A DNA stretch of 64,000 nucleotides from Methylobacterium frigidaeris (GTDB lineage Bacteria; Pseudomonadota; Alphaproteobacteria; Rhizobiales; Beijerinckiaceae): positions 1 to 64,000 of the forward strand of contig NZ_BPQJ01000009.1 in NCBI RefSeq assembly GCF_022179185.1. Direction: 5' to 3'. Within the stretch, counting starts at the first letter, position 1, and each line of letters starts with the position of its first letter. The position numbers and the translations under genes are program-made. Below the pieces are notes generated by a model that ran no database searches, was not told the DNA's origin, and saw nothing but the letters and a program-made list of their open reading frames with translations. Shown piece after piece: positions 34,667 through 44,200 of the stretch.

Positions 34667-35743
34667 TCACGGCCGGGCCGAGGCGAGCCGGGCGGGGGCG
34701 GCCGGGGCCGCCATCACCGGCGCGATCGGCGCCACGGTGACGCGGCCAGGGCCGATCACGGTGGCCTGGATCACCTTCTTGGAGACCGGGTTGATCACCC
34801 CGATCACCGCCCCGAGGGGGCCGCCCTCGCGGGCCTGGCCGCGCAGGGCCAGGGCCACGCCGGGGGTCTCGTACACGATGGTCACCGCCTCGCCGCGGGC
34901 GACGAGGTCCGGCCGGCTCAGCTCGCCGGCGCGGAGCGCCGTGCCGGCGCCGAGGGGCTTCTGCGCCACCTGGCCGATGAAGGCCGCCGCATCCGCCGCG
35001 CTGTCGGCCGGCAGGCCCTCGCGCGGGCGGCGCTCGACCGCGATGTCGGGGGCCGACAGCGTCTCGCCCCGGTTGATCGCCCGGGTCAGCACCGCGACGT
35101 CGGCCATCTCGACCACCTGGCCGGCGACCCGGAGCGAGGCCTGGCGCTCGCCCACCACCACCAGGGCGGAGACCCGGCGGCTGCGGGGATCGTAGGTCAC
35201 CTCCTGGGCGGTCACCGTGGCGACCAGGTCCGGCGGCACGGTGAGCACCGGCGGCTCGCCCTCGAAGGCGATCGTGACGAAGCCGGATTCGAGGCCGCGG
35301 ACCTTGGCGAGCGCCGCCTTCACGGCGCCCTCGATCTCCGGCGCTGCGATGCGGCGGGCCGCCCGCTGCACCGAGATCTGGAGCCGGCCGCCGCTCTCCG
35401 GCGCGTCGAGCCCGAGCCCGGCCGCCGCCTCGACGATGCGCCGCACCTGGATCGTGCCGGAGGTGCCGAGCGCCGGCGCCCGGAACAGCGCCTTCTGGGC
35501 CAAAGCCGGCGGTGCGCCGGCGACGAGGTCGCCCAGCGTGATGACGTCGCGCTCGGCGGTGATGTCGCCCTTGAGCGCGAGGCGATGGGCGTCGGCGGCG
35601 AGCACCGGCAGGGTGAGGAGGCCGAGCGCCAGCAGGGTGAGGGCCGTGCGCGAGAGGATGCCGGGCCCGAGCAGCACGCGGCGGGCCTCCTGCACGCCGG
35701 GAGCGTGGACGGCGGGAGCGGAGTCGATCATCGGGGTGCTCAT
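34667..35743 (-). CDS. flgA: Flagellar basal-body P-ring formation chaperone FlgA
   Basis: 358 residues, longer than the ~220 of enteric FlgA. After a ~30-residue cytoplasmic start comes a hydrophobic signal (LTLLALGLLTLPVLA), an N-terminal domain with DITAERDVITLGDLVAGAPP, and the C-terminal SAF-like region (AVLTRAINRGETLSAPDIAV, AGELSRPDLVARGEAV, VIGVINPVSKKVIQATVI). Helps FlgI fold and form the ring. Its ATG overlaps the flgG stop (ATGA), so translation is coupled. Confidence 0.93.
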   Translation of the reverse strand: MSTPMIDSAPAVHAPGVQEARRVLLGPGILSRTALTLLALGLLTLPVLAADAHRLALKGDITAERDVITLGDLVAGAPPALAQKALFRAPALGTSGTIQVRRIVEAAAGLGLDAPESGGRLQISVQRAARRIAAPEIEGAVKAALAKVRGLESGFVTIAFEGEPPVLTVPPDLVATVTAQEVTYDPRSRRVSALVVVGERQASLRVAGQVVEMADVAVLTRAINRGETLSAPDIAVERRPREGLPADSAADAAAFIGQVAQKPLGAGTALRAGELSRPDLVARGEAVTIVYETPGVALALRGQAREGGPLGAVIGVINPVSKKVIQATVIGPGRVTVAPIAPVMAAPAAPARLASARP

Positions 35744-36531
35744 CCGCGGAACATCTGCGAGGTGGTGGAGAGCATCTGGTCGGCGGCGGTCACGACCTTC
35801 GAGTTCATCTCGTAGGCGCGCTGCGCGGCGATCAGCGAGGAGATCTCCGAGACCGCGTTGACGTTGGCCTCCTCGAGGTAGCTCTGCTGCAGGTTGCCGA
35901 ACCCGTCGGTGCCGGGATTGCCGGTGATCGGCGGGCCCGAGGCCAGGGTCTCGACGAACAGGTTGTCGCCGATCGATTCCAGGCCGACCTTGTTGACGAA
36001 CCGGGCCATCTGGATCTGGCCGAGGTTCTGCGGTGCGGTCTGGCCGGGGATCGTCGCCTGCACGATGCCCGAGGCGCTGATCGTGACGCTGGTGGCGTTG
36101 TTCGGCACCGTGATGTTCGGGTTCATCAGGTAGCCTTCGCGGGTGACGATCTGGCCTTGCGAATCGAGGTCGAACGAGCCGTCCCGGGTATAGGAGGTGC
36201 GCCCGTCCGGCATGGTGACCTGGAAGAAGCCCTCGCCGCGCACCGCGATGTCGTAGGTCTTCTCGGTCGAGGTCAGGGTGCCCTGCGACATCACCCGGGC
36301 GGTCGAGGTGGTCTTCACGCCCGAGCCGAGGGCGAGGCCCGCCGGCAGCTGGTTGTTCTGGTCCGAGGTCGCGGTGCCGGCCCGGCGCAGGTTCTGGTAG
36401 AGCAGATCCTGGAAATGCGCCTGCTGGCGCTTGTAGCCGGTGGTGCGCAGGTTCGCGATGTTGTTCGAGATGACCTGGACGTTGAGTTCCTGGGCCGCCA
36501 TGCCGGTGGCGGCGGCGTAGAGCGCGCGCAT
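35740..36531 (-). CDS. flgG: Flagellar distal rod protein FlgG
   Basis: 263 residues, standard FlgG length. MRALYAAATGMAAQELNVQV and ISNNIANLRTTGYKRQQAHF at the N-terminus; GRTSYTRDGSFDLDSQGQIV in the middle; YLEEANVNAVSEISSLIAAQ and MLSTTSQMFRG at the C-terminus. Between flgF (16-bp gap) and flgA (4-bp overlap). Confidence 0.97.
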   Translation of the reverse strand: MRALYAAATGMAAQELNVQVISNNIANLRTTGYKRQQAHFQDLLYQNLRRAGTATSDQNNQLPAGLALGSGVKTTSTARVMSQGTLTSTEKTYDIAVRGEGFFQVTMPDGRTSYTRDGSFDLDSQGQIVTREGYLMNPNITVPNNATSVTISASGIVQATIPGQTAPQNLGQIQMARFVNKVGLESIGDNLFVETLASGPPITGNPGTDGFGNLQQSYLEEANVNAVSEISSLIAAQRAYEMNSKVVTAADQMLSTTSQMFRG

Positions 36532-36547
36532 CGTCTATGGCTCCCGT

Positions 36548-37294
36548 TTACGCGTTGCCGACGTCGGCGAGGCGTTGGATCGCCTGGCCGCGCATCGAAT
36601 CGAGCCGCGAGACCGTGTCGGAGACGAGCTGGTAGACCCGGCTCACCTCCAGCATCCGGGTCATCGCGAGCACCGGGCGGACGTTCGAGCGCTCGAGCGA
36701 GCCGGGCTCGATCCGCCCCTGGGGGCCGGCCGGCTGGGCGGGGGTGTTCGACGAATAGAGGTTGGCGCCGGCATTCGTCAGGCCTTGCGGATCGGCGAAG
36801 GTGACGAGGCGCAACTTGCCGCGGGTGCCCTGGTTGGTCGAGACCGTGCCGTCCGGCCCGATCGCCAGTCCGGTCTCCTGCTGGCCGATCTGGATCGGCC
36901 CGCCGTCGCCGAGCACGGCGTATCCGTCGCTCGTCACGATCTGGCCCTGCGCGTTCATCTCGAAGGCGCCGTTGCGGGTGTAGCGCTCGCCCTGCGGCGT
37001 CTGCACCGCGAAGAAGGCCTCGCCGCGGATCGCCGCGTTGAGCGGGTTGCCGGTGGGCTCGATCGGCCCCTGGGTCAGATCGAGGGGCGTCGCGGCGTCG
37101 ATGACGTAGGACAGCTTGCGGTCGGAGCGCTGGAAGGTCTCCGCGCTCGCCTTCGGCATCAGGTATTCCTGGAAGCGCGTCGAGCGCGCCTTGAAGCCCG
37201 TCGTGGTGACGTTGGCCATGTTGTTGGCGATGACCTCGAGCTCGCGGCCCAAGGCCATCTGGGACGACAGCCCGATCAACTGAGCATTCTGCAC
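36548..37294 (-). CDS. flgF: Flagellar proximal rod protein FlgF
   Basis: 248 residues. MQNAQLIGLSSQMALGRELE and NMANVTTTGFKARSTRFQEY at the N-terminus, GERYTRNGAFEMNAQGQIVT centrally, and the rod-type C-terminus MTRMLEVSRVYQLVSDTVSR. First gene of the flgF-G-A-H operon, with a sigma-54 promoter 70 bp upstream; divergent from fliL. Confidence 0.96.
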   Translation of the reverse strand: MQNAQLIGLSSQMALGRELEVIANNMANVTTTGFKARSTRFQEYLMPKASAETFQRSDRKLSYVIDAATPLDLTQGPIEPTGNPLNAAIRGEAFFAVQTPQGERYTRNGAFEMNAQGQIVTSDGYAVLGDGGPIQIGQQETGLAIGPDGTVSTNQGTRGKLRLVTFADPQGLTNAGANLYSSNTPAQPAGPQGRIEPGSLERSNVRPVLAMTRMLEVSRVYQLVSDTVSRLDSMRGQAIQRLADVGNA

Positions 37295-37363
37295 CGGCTA
37301 CTCCCCGACGATGCGTGGTGGCGGGCCACCCCGCTCCCCAGCGGCGGACCCGGACGGATGATC

Positions 37364-37378
37364 GCAGGGGCCGTGCCA
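37364..37378 (-). promoter_or_regulatory. Sigma-54 promoter of flgF-flgG-flgA-flgH
   Basis: Minus strand TGGCACGGCCCCTGC: perfect TGGCACG -24 box, ten bases between GG and GC, -12 box CTGC. The predicted start near 37352 leaves a ~58-nt leader. Confidence 0.75.
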
Positions 37379-37493
37379 GGCCGGGGCGCGGGGATTTCCG
37401 CTGTTATGGCAAATGCTTGGTTAATCGCGAGCGTGGGCCGGACCGGTCGTTCCGTGCCGACCCGGCAGGATCGACCGGGCAGAAATTGCCGCC

Positions 37494-37508
37494 TTAACGC
37501 GGCGTTAA
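37494..37508 (+). promoter_or_regulatory. CtrA-type box upstream of fliL-fliM
   Basis: TTAACGCGGCGTTAA is TTAA-N7-TTAA, the full CtrA recognition motif, followed by C as in the consensus. It is also a perfect palindrome. It ends 63 bp before the fliL ATG. In Caulobacter fliLM is a CtrA-controlled class II operon. Confidence 0.75.
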
Positions 37509-37571
37509 CCGTCTTCGCACAATCTGCGGTCACAGTCCGGTGACGGATTTTCAAGGGTTGGACGGCGGGCG

Positions 37572-38087
37572 ATGGCCAAGAAGCCGAAGAAGGCCCCGGC
37601 GCCTGAGGCCGAGGGTGAAGGCGAGGAGGGGGCGGTCCCCGCCGGCAAGAGCAGGAAGAAGGCGATCATCATCGGCGCCGCGATCCTGCTGCTGGCCGCC
37701 GGCGGAGGTGGCGGCTTCATGGTGATGCGCAGCCGCGCGGCCCATGCCGAGAAGTCGGCCGCCGAGCAGAAGCTGCCGGTGGCGTTCATGGACGTCCGCG
37801 AGATGACCATGAACCTGATGCCCGAGCCCGGGCAGACCCAGCCGCGCTTCGTGCGCCTGAAGGTCGCCCTGGAGGTGCGGGATGCCAAGGTGGCCTCCGA
37901 GATCCAGCCGCTGATGCCGCGGGTCGAGGACACCTTCCAGGTCTTCGTGCGCGATCTGCGCGTCGGCGACTTCGAGGCCGCCGGCGGCACCTACCGCCTG
38001 CGCGAGGAGCTGCTGCGCCGGGTCAATGTGGCGGTCTACCCCGCCAAGGTCGACGCGGTGCTCTTCAAGGACTTCATCATCCAATAA
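37572..38087 (+). CDS. fliL: Flagellar basal body-associated protein FliL
   Basis: 171 residues. Charged cytoplasmic start rich in Lys, Glu and Pro; one transmembrane helix (residues ~30-52, KAIIIGAAILLLAAGGGGGF); periplasmic domain with FMDVREMTMNLMPEPGQTQP, RFVRLKVALEVRDAKVAS and terminal VDAVLFKDFIIQ. Supports the stator-rotor interface. First gene of the operon fliL-fliM-(DUF6468)-MotE-like. Confidence 0.92.
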   Translation: MAKKPKKAPAPEAEGEGEEGAVPAGKSRKKAIIIGAAILLLAAGGGGGFMVMRSRAAHAEKSAAEQKLPVAFMDVREMTMNLMPEPGQTQPRFVRLKVALEVRDAKVASEIQPLMPRVEDTFQVFVRDLRVGDFEAAGGTYRLREELLRRVNVAVYPAKVDAVLFKDFIIQ

Positions 38088-38115
38088 CGATCCTCGAGCG
38101 GGATTTGGTGCTTCC

Positions 38116-39330
38116 GTGGCCGGACCTGACGACACCATCGACGACGACGACTGGGCCGCGGCCCTGATGGAGCAGGGCGGGGGCGGCGACGCCTCGCTCG
38201 CCGAGGAATGGGGCGCGGCGCTGGCGGAGCAGGGCACCGCCACCCAGGGCAGCGACATGGCGGCCGAATGGGCCAACATGATCGACGAGGGCGAGACCGA
38301 GAATCTCCCCGAGCTCGCCGGCAACGACCGCATCCTGAACCAGGAGGAGATCGACCAGGTCCTCGGCTTCTCGCTGCGGGAGCTCTCGGCCTCTGGCGCG
38401 GGCGGCATCCGGGCCATCGTCGATTCGGGCGTCGTCTCGTACGAGCGCCTGCCGATGCTCGAGATCGTCTTCGACCGGATGATCCGGTTGCTGTCGACCT
38501 CGTTGCGCAACTTCTTTCAGGACAACGTCGAGGTCACCCTCGACAACATCACCTCGGTGCGCTTCGGCGACTACCTGAACGCGATCCCGCTGCCGACCCT
38601 GCTCGGCGTCTTCCGGGCCGAGGCCTGGGAGAATTCGGGGCTGGTGACGGTCGAGTCGAACCTCGCCTACTCGACCCTCGACCTGCTGCTCGGCGGCAAG
38701 CGCGGCGGCTCGAGCATCCGCCTCGACGGGCGGCCGTTCACGCCGATCGAGATGCAGCTGGTGCGGCGGATGGTCGAGATCATCCTGACCGACCTCGAGG
38801 CCTCGTTCCAGCCGCTCTCGCCGGTGCGCTTCCTCATCGACCGGATCGAGACCAACCCGCGCTTCGCCACCATCACCCGGCCGGCCAATGCGGCGATTCT
38901 GATCGACCTCAAGCTCGACATGGAAGGCCGGGGCGGGCTGCTCCAGATCCTGTTCCCCTACGCGGCGATCGAGCCGATCCGTGACCTGCTCCTGCAGAGC
39001 TTCATGGGCGAGAAGCTCGGCCGCGACCACATCTGGGAAAGCCACCTCGCCACCGAGATCTTCCAGGCCGACGTCGCGGTCGAGGCAGTCCTGCACGAGA
39101 TGTCGCTGCCCTTGCGCCGTGTGCTGTCGCTGGAGGTCGGCGACACCATCATGTTCGACGCCAAGCCCGCTGACCTCATCACCCTGCGCTGCGGCGACTG
39201 GGCGATGACGCAGGGGCGGATCGGCCGCCTCGAAGACAGCATCGCCGTGCAGGTGACTCGTCCCCTGCGCCGCGCCCGCACCACCCTCGCGGCCTTCGAG
39301 GCCTCGATGCAGAACCGCAAGGACGGTTAA
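38116..39330 (+). CDS. fliM: Flagellar motor switch protein FliM
   Basis: 404 residues from GTG 38116; no ATG gives the whole acidic N-terminus. Middle and C-terminal domains are standard (IVDSGVVSYERLPMLEIVFD, TSLRNFFQDNVEVTLDNITS, NPRFATITRPANAAILIDLK, LQILFPYAAIEPIRDLLLQS). The CheY-binding EIDQVLGF lies at residues 78-85, not at the extreme N-terminus. Ahead of it three related acidic units centred on W13, W32 and W52 (DDWAAALMEQ, EEWGAALAEQ, AEWANMIDEG) occur ~19-20 residues apart. Confidence 0.95.
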   Translation: MAGPDDTIDDDDWAAALMEQGGGGDASLAEEWGAALAEQGTATQGSDMAAEWANMIDEGETENLPELAGNDRILNQEEIDQVLGFSLRELSASGAGGIRAIVDSGVVSYERLPMLEIVFDRMIRLLSTSLRNFFQDNVEVTLDNITSVRFGDYLNAIPLPTLLGVFRAEAWENSGLVTVESNLAYSTLDLLLGGKRGGSSIRLDGRPFTPIEMQLVRRMVEIILTDLEASFQPLSPVRFLIDRIETNPRFATITRPANAAILIDLKLDMEGRGGLLQILFPYAAIEPIRDLLLQSFMGEKLGRDHIWESHLATEIFQADVAVEAVLHEMSLPLRRVLSLEVGDTIMFDAKPADLITLRCGDWAMTQGRIGRLEDSIAVQVTRPLRRARTTLAAFEASMQNRKDG

Positions 39331-39369
39331 GCCCGTGATGTCTCCCTTCTCCCGCAGCGAGGCCGTCCC

Positions 39370-39957
39370 GTGAGCCTGATCGTCAGCATCCTGGCCGACC
39401 TGCTGGTGGCGGTCCTGCTCGTCGCCTGCATCGCCACCTCGGTCGGCCTCGGCCGCCGCATCACCCGCCTCAAGGGTGACGAGACGGCGATGCGCCAGAC
39501 CATCGGCGACCTGATGGTGGCGACCGAGTCCGCCGAGCGGGCGATCCTCGGCCTGCGCTCCACGCTTGCCGAGTGCGACCGGACGCTCGCCGAGCGCCTG
39601 CGCCTGGCCGAGCGCACCAACGCCGACCTCGCCGCCCAGCTCCAGGCCGGCGACGAGGTGCTCTCGCGCATCGGTCGCATCGTCGCCCAGGCCCGGGCGG
39701 CGGTGCCCGGCGAGGCGGCGACCCAGCCCGCCTTCGCCCAGCCCGCTTTCGCGCAAGCCGCCTTCGCTCAAGCGCCCGTCTCGCCGCAGGCCGAGGCCGC
39801 ACCGGCTTACGCCCCCGCCGCACCGGCCGCCCCCGTTCCGCCGCCCGCGCCCGAGCCACGGCCGGTCTCCACCGGCGAGCGCCTCGGCGCCGCCGCCGCC
39901 GCCGCTCGCGCCCTCAGCGAGCGGGCCCTGAGCCGCCTGCAGGCCCAGGCCGCATGA
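39370..39957 (+). CDS. DUF6468-like flagellar-locus protein
   Basis: 195 residues from a GTG start. One N-terminal transmembrane helix (IVSILADLLVAVLLVACIAT), a coiled-coil (RRITRLKGDETAMRQTIGDL to ERLRLAERTNADLAAQLQAG), then a low-complexity Ala/Pro linker with a repeated AQPAFAQ/AQAAFAQ unit encoded by a short DNA repeat at 39722-39775. Position after fliM and architecture match the DUF6468 family of alphaproteobacterial flagellar clusters. Role unknown. Its stop overlaps the next start (ATGA). Confidence 0.75.
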   Translation: MSLIVSILADLLVAVLLVACIATSVGLGRRITRLKGDETAMRQTIGDLMVATESAERAILGLRSTLAECDRTLAERLRLAERTNADLAAQLQAGDEVLSRIGRIVAQARAAVPGEAATQPAFAQPAFAQAAFAQAPVSPQAEAAPAYAPAAPAAPVPPPAPEPRPVSTGERLGAAAAAARALSERALSRLQAQAA

Positions 39958-40994
39958 CCCTCGCGCTGCTCCTGCGCCGCTTCGCCGGGCTGCCGCCGAC
40001 GGACGGCCCGGCCGGCAGCCAACCCGCCGCCGGTACCGCGACGCCCGCCGCCGCGTCCGGGGCTGGGGCGCCCAACGCTGCGGTGCCCAAGGCGGCTCCG
40101 TTCAAGGCCGCAGCATCCAAGACTGCGACAGCAAAGCCCGCGGGAGCCGGCACCTCCGATCCTGCCGCGGCGAAGACCGCTGGCACGTTGCCCGCCACGG
40201 TCCCGCAGGCGCCGGTCTCCGTCGCCGTGCTGGTGCAGCGGGTGCTGGCCAATCCGGTCTGGCGCGGGCCGACGATCCGCCTGCGTCTCGTCGACGCCGT
40301 GGCGGTGGCAGCCGCAGGGCTCCTGCTGCTGAAGGTCCTCGCCCTCCTCGAGGCCGGGCCGTCCACCGGGGCCCGCTTCGCCGAGTTCCTCGTCAATGCC
40401 CGCGCCAGCTACGAACCCCTCGACCCGACGATCACCGGGTCGGTCTCGCCGAAGGAGGCCCCGAAGGAGCCGGCGGCAAGCCCCCCGACGGAGCCGTACC
40501 GGCCGGCCGCCGAGCCGGCTTCGTCCTCCGAGCGGGCGATCCTCGAGAAGCTCGGCGCCCGGCGCGACGCCCTGCAGCAGCGCTCGCGCGACCTCGAGAC
40601 CCGCGAGCAGCTGATCGAGAATGCCGAGCGCAAGCTCGAGACCCGCATCAACGACCTCAAGACCCTGGAGCAGAAGGGCGACGACGCGGCGGCCAAGCGG
40701 GCTGAAGCCGAGGCCGCGGGGCTCAAGTCCCTGGTGACGATGTACGAGACGATGAAGCCCAAGGAGGCCGCCCGGGTCTTCGACCGGCTGAAGCTCGACG
40801 TGCTGGTGCCGGTGGTGGTCGGCATGAACCCGCGCAAGATGGCCGAGGTGCTGGCGGTGATGCAGCCCGAGGCGGCCGAGCGCCTGACCGTGGCGCTCGC
40901 CCAGCGCGCCCGCGGCGCCGGCGGGCCGAAAGCCGCTTCCGCCGCCCCGGGCCTGCCGCCCGGCGAGCTGCCGGCGATCGACGGGGTGCGCTGA
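39954..40994 (+). CDS. MotE-like flagellar protein (MgtE-N-type domain)
   Basis: 346 residues. A Pro/Ala/Lys-rich cytoplasmic lead, one transmembrane helix (~108-133, LVDAVAVAAAGLLLLKVLAL), a linker, a coiled coil (ARRDALQQRSRDLETREQLI, NAERKLETRINDLKTLEQKG), and a C-terminal domain (LVTMYETMKPKEAARVFDRL, VVVGMNPRKMAEVLAVMQPE) of the kind found in MotE, the periplasmic chaperone/partner of MotC in Rhizobiales. Four-base overlap with the preceding gene. Confidence 0.82.
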   Translation: MTLALLLRRFAGLPPTDGPAGSQPAAGTATPAAASGAGAPNAAVPKAAPFKAAASKTATAKPAGAGTSDPAAAKTAGTLPATVPQAPVSVAVLVQRVLANPVWRGPTIRLRLVDAVAVAAAGLLLLKVLALLEAGPSTGARFAEFLVNARASYEPLDPTITGSVSPKEAPKEPAASPPTEPYRPAAEPASSSERAILEKLGARRDALQQRSRDLETREQLIENAERKLETRINDLKTLEQKGDDAAAKRAEAEAAGLKSLVTMYETMKPKEAARVFDRLKLDVLVPVVVGMNPRKMAEVLAVMQPEAAERLTVALAQRARGAGGPKAASAAPGLPPGELPAIDGVR

Positions 40995-41159
40995 GCCCTG
41001 TCGCGAACCCGCCGCGCCTTCGCGATCGAAGGCGCACGGCAAGAGGGCGGGGCAAGGGCGCGGGGCAAGGGCGAGAGGCAAGCCAGGACGCGTGCCGGCG
41101 CTCGTGCGCCGGCCTCCTGGATGCCGGGAACTGGGCACAGGGAAACCTGGCACCCGGAA

Positions 41160-41174
41160 TTAAGCCGTCATTAG
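41160..41174 (+). promoter_or_regulatory. Near-consensus CtrA box upstream of the TPR gene
   Basis: TTAAGCCGTCATTAG is TTAA-N7-TTAG, one mismatch from the CtrA motif, ending 46 bp before ATG 41221. Confidence 0.5.
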
Positions 41175-41220
41175 CCCTGTGGCGGCATGGTGCCGGCTCG
41201 GGGTTATCGGGCGGATCGCG

Positions 41221-44200
41221 ATGAGTTCGACGGGCAGGAGCCGCCGCGCTGCGGCGCTGATCGCGCTGGCGGCGCTGGCCGCCGGGGCGGGCGCGGCCGA
41301 CGCGGCGCAGCTCGTGGCGATTCAGGGCAGCGAGCAGAAGAATTTCGGGCGCATCGCGCTCACCTTCGACCACGGCGTGAAGGTGACCGCGAAGGTCACC
41401 GGCGGCGTGCTGGTGGTGGGCTTCCGCGAGCCGGTGACCGGCCAGCGCGAGCGCCTGGCCGCCGAGATGCCGGCCTACGTGGCGCAGGTCCGCCGCGATC
41501 CGGACGGTTCCGGCCTGCGGGTCGCGCTCCAGGCCTCCTACAAGGTCAACGTGCTGGAGGCGGGCGAGCGGGTCTTCATCGACCTGATGCCCGAGGGCTG
41601 GACCGGTATGCCGCCGGGCCTGCCGCCGGAGGTGCTGGCCGACCTCAACCGCCGGGCCGAGGAGCTCAGCGAGCGCCTGCGCCGCGAGGCCGCCCGGGGG
41701 GCCCGGCGCACGACGCCGCTGCGCCTCGAAGTGGCGCATCTGCCGACCCTGACCCGGCTCTCGGTCCGCCTGCCGCAGGAGGCGGAGGTGGGCCTGGAGC
41801 GCGCCGGCTCCGAGATACGCCTGCGCATTCCCGGCACCTACACGCTGGAGGCCACGGAGGCCCGCGCCGCCCTGCGGCCGGCCGCGACGGCGCTCGCCGC
41901 CGAGGCCGGCACGGACGCGGCCCGCCTGACCCTGACGCTCGCCGAGGGCTACGCCGCGGAGGGCTACCGCGAGGACGATTCCTACGTCCTCGACCTCGTC
42001 AAGCCGGCGGCCAAGAAGCTGGACGACCAGAAGCCGGACGACAGGAGGCCGGCGGCCGGGATGCTCGATCCACCCCCGGCCGCCGCTGCCCGGGCCGAGC
42101 CTCCCCCCCAGACCGAACCTCGCCCCCAGAGCGAGGCGCGCCCGCAGGCCGAGGCGCCCGCGCCCGCCCCGGCGGAGCCGCCCGCGCCCACGGGCCCGGT
42201 CCAGGCCCGGATCGTCCGAGCCGGGCAGGGCCTGCGGATCGCCTTCCCGTTCGCGGCCCGACCGCCGGCGGCCCTGTTCGAGCGCGGCGGGATCGCCACC
42301 CTGGTCTTCGAGAGCACCGCCCCCGTTACCTTGCCGGCCTTGCCGGCGGGGGCGCCGGCGAGCGTCGCCGAGGGGCCGCGGGCGGAGGGCGCGTTCACGG
42401 TTCTGCGCCTGCGCCTCGATTCGGGCGTGCTCGCCCAGCTCGCGGCGGGGGAGGGGCAGGGCTGGGACCTGGTGCTCGGCGACGGCAGCCTGCCGGGGGG
42501 CGATGTCCTGGCGGCGCAGCGCAGCGCCGACCCCACCGGCAAGCCCGCGGTGGCGGTGCCGCTGGCCCGTCCCGGCGGCGCAGTGTGGCTGGAGCGCGAC
42601 GGCGAGCGCATCGCCGTGGTGACGGCCCGCGGCCCGCGCATCGCCGGGCTGCCGAAGCGCGGCCGCTTCGTCGAGTTCGAGCTGCTGCCGAGCCGCCAGG
42701 GCGTGGCCGTGCTGGCGGCGGCGGACGACCTCGCGGTGCGCCCCGGCCTCAACGAGGTGACGGTCACCCGCCCTGGCGGTTTGTCGGTCTCGGCCACGGT
42801 GGTCGAGGCGCCGGAGGCCGGGGCCCAATCCGCCGCTGCCCTGCTGGTGCAGCCTGAGCGCTGGCGCGAGGACCAGCGCGGCGACGTGCGCGCGCGCATC
42901 CGCACGGCGCAAGCCGCGGCCGCCGCGGCCGAGCGGCCGGCCCGCTCCGCTGCGCGCCTCGACCTCGTCCGGGTGCTCCTCGCCAACGACTTCGCTGCCG
43001 AGGCCGCCGGGGTGCTGGCCCTGACGGTCCGGGAGGACCCGTCGATGGCGGCCTCGCGGCCGGTCCGGCTCCTCTCGGCCATCGCCGCCCTGCGCATGGG
43101 CCAGGACGCGCGGGCGGCCGGTTTCCTCACCCCCGATGGCAAGCAGGCGCTGGACCCCGAGCTGCGGCTGTGGCGCGGGGTCGTCGATGGGCGCGGCCGG
43201 CGCAGCGCCGCGGCGATTGCGGCCTTCAAGGCCGGCCTGCCGGTGATCGAGGCTTATCCGGACGACCTGCAGATCGTGCTCTACCTCGCGGCGGTGGAGG
43301 CCGCCCTCGACGCCAAGGACCCGGCCTTCGCCCAGCGTGCGCTCACCGCCGTCGCGCCCCTCGCCGATGCCCCGTTCGCCCGCGACCGGCTGGCCTTCCT
43401 CAAGGCGCGCTTCGCGGAGGCGATCGGCCAGGACGGCGAGGCCCGCCGTACTTATCAGCAGCTCGCCGAGACCGGCGCGCCCGCGGTCGCCGCCGAGGCG
43501 ACCCTGCGTTCGGTCGATCTCGGGCGGGCCACCGGCACGATGACGCCGGAGGCGGCGATCGACCGTCTCGAGCGCCTGACCCTGACCTGGCACGGCGAGG
43601 CGGAGGCGGAGGGCCTGGCCCGGCTCGGCCGGCTCTATGCCGGGACCGGCCGCTGGCGCGACGCCTTCGTGACCGCCCGCAAGGCCAACCGGCTCTTCCC
43701 CGACCACCCGGCCACCCGTGGCTTGCACGACGACACGGTGGCTGTGTTCTCGGCCCTGTTCCTGTCGGACCGTGGCGCCAGCCTGGGCAAGATCGAGGCC
43801 CTGGCGCTGTTCTACGACTTCAAGGAGTTCACGCCGGTCGGCCGCCAGGGCGACGAGATCGTGCGCCGTCTCGCAGACCGCCTCGTCGCCCTCGACCTCC
43901 TCGACGCCGCCGGCGACCTGCTGCAGCACCAGGTCGACAACCGCCTCACCGGCGCGGCGCGAGCGAGCGTGGCGGCGCGGCTGGCGACCGTCCGGCTGAT
44001 GGAGGGCGAGCCGCTGAAGGCCCTCAAGGTGTTGCAGAATACCCGCCTGCCGGAACTGCCGGCGCAGATTCGCGACGCGCGCCTGCTGCTCGAGGCTCGG
44101 GCCCTCTCCGACCTCTCGCGCACCGACCTCGCCCTCGAACTGCTCGACGGCAACACGAGCCCGGAGGCGGCGCATCTGCGCGGCGACATCCTGTGGAGCG

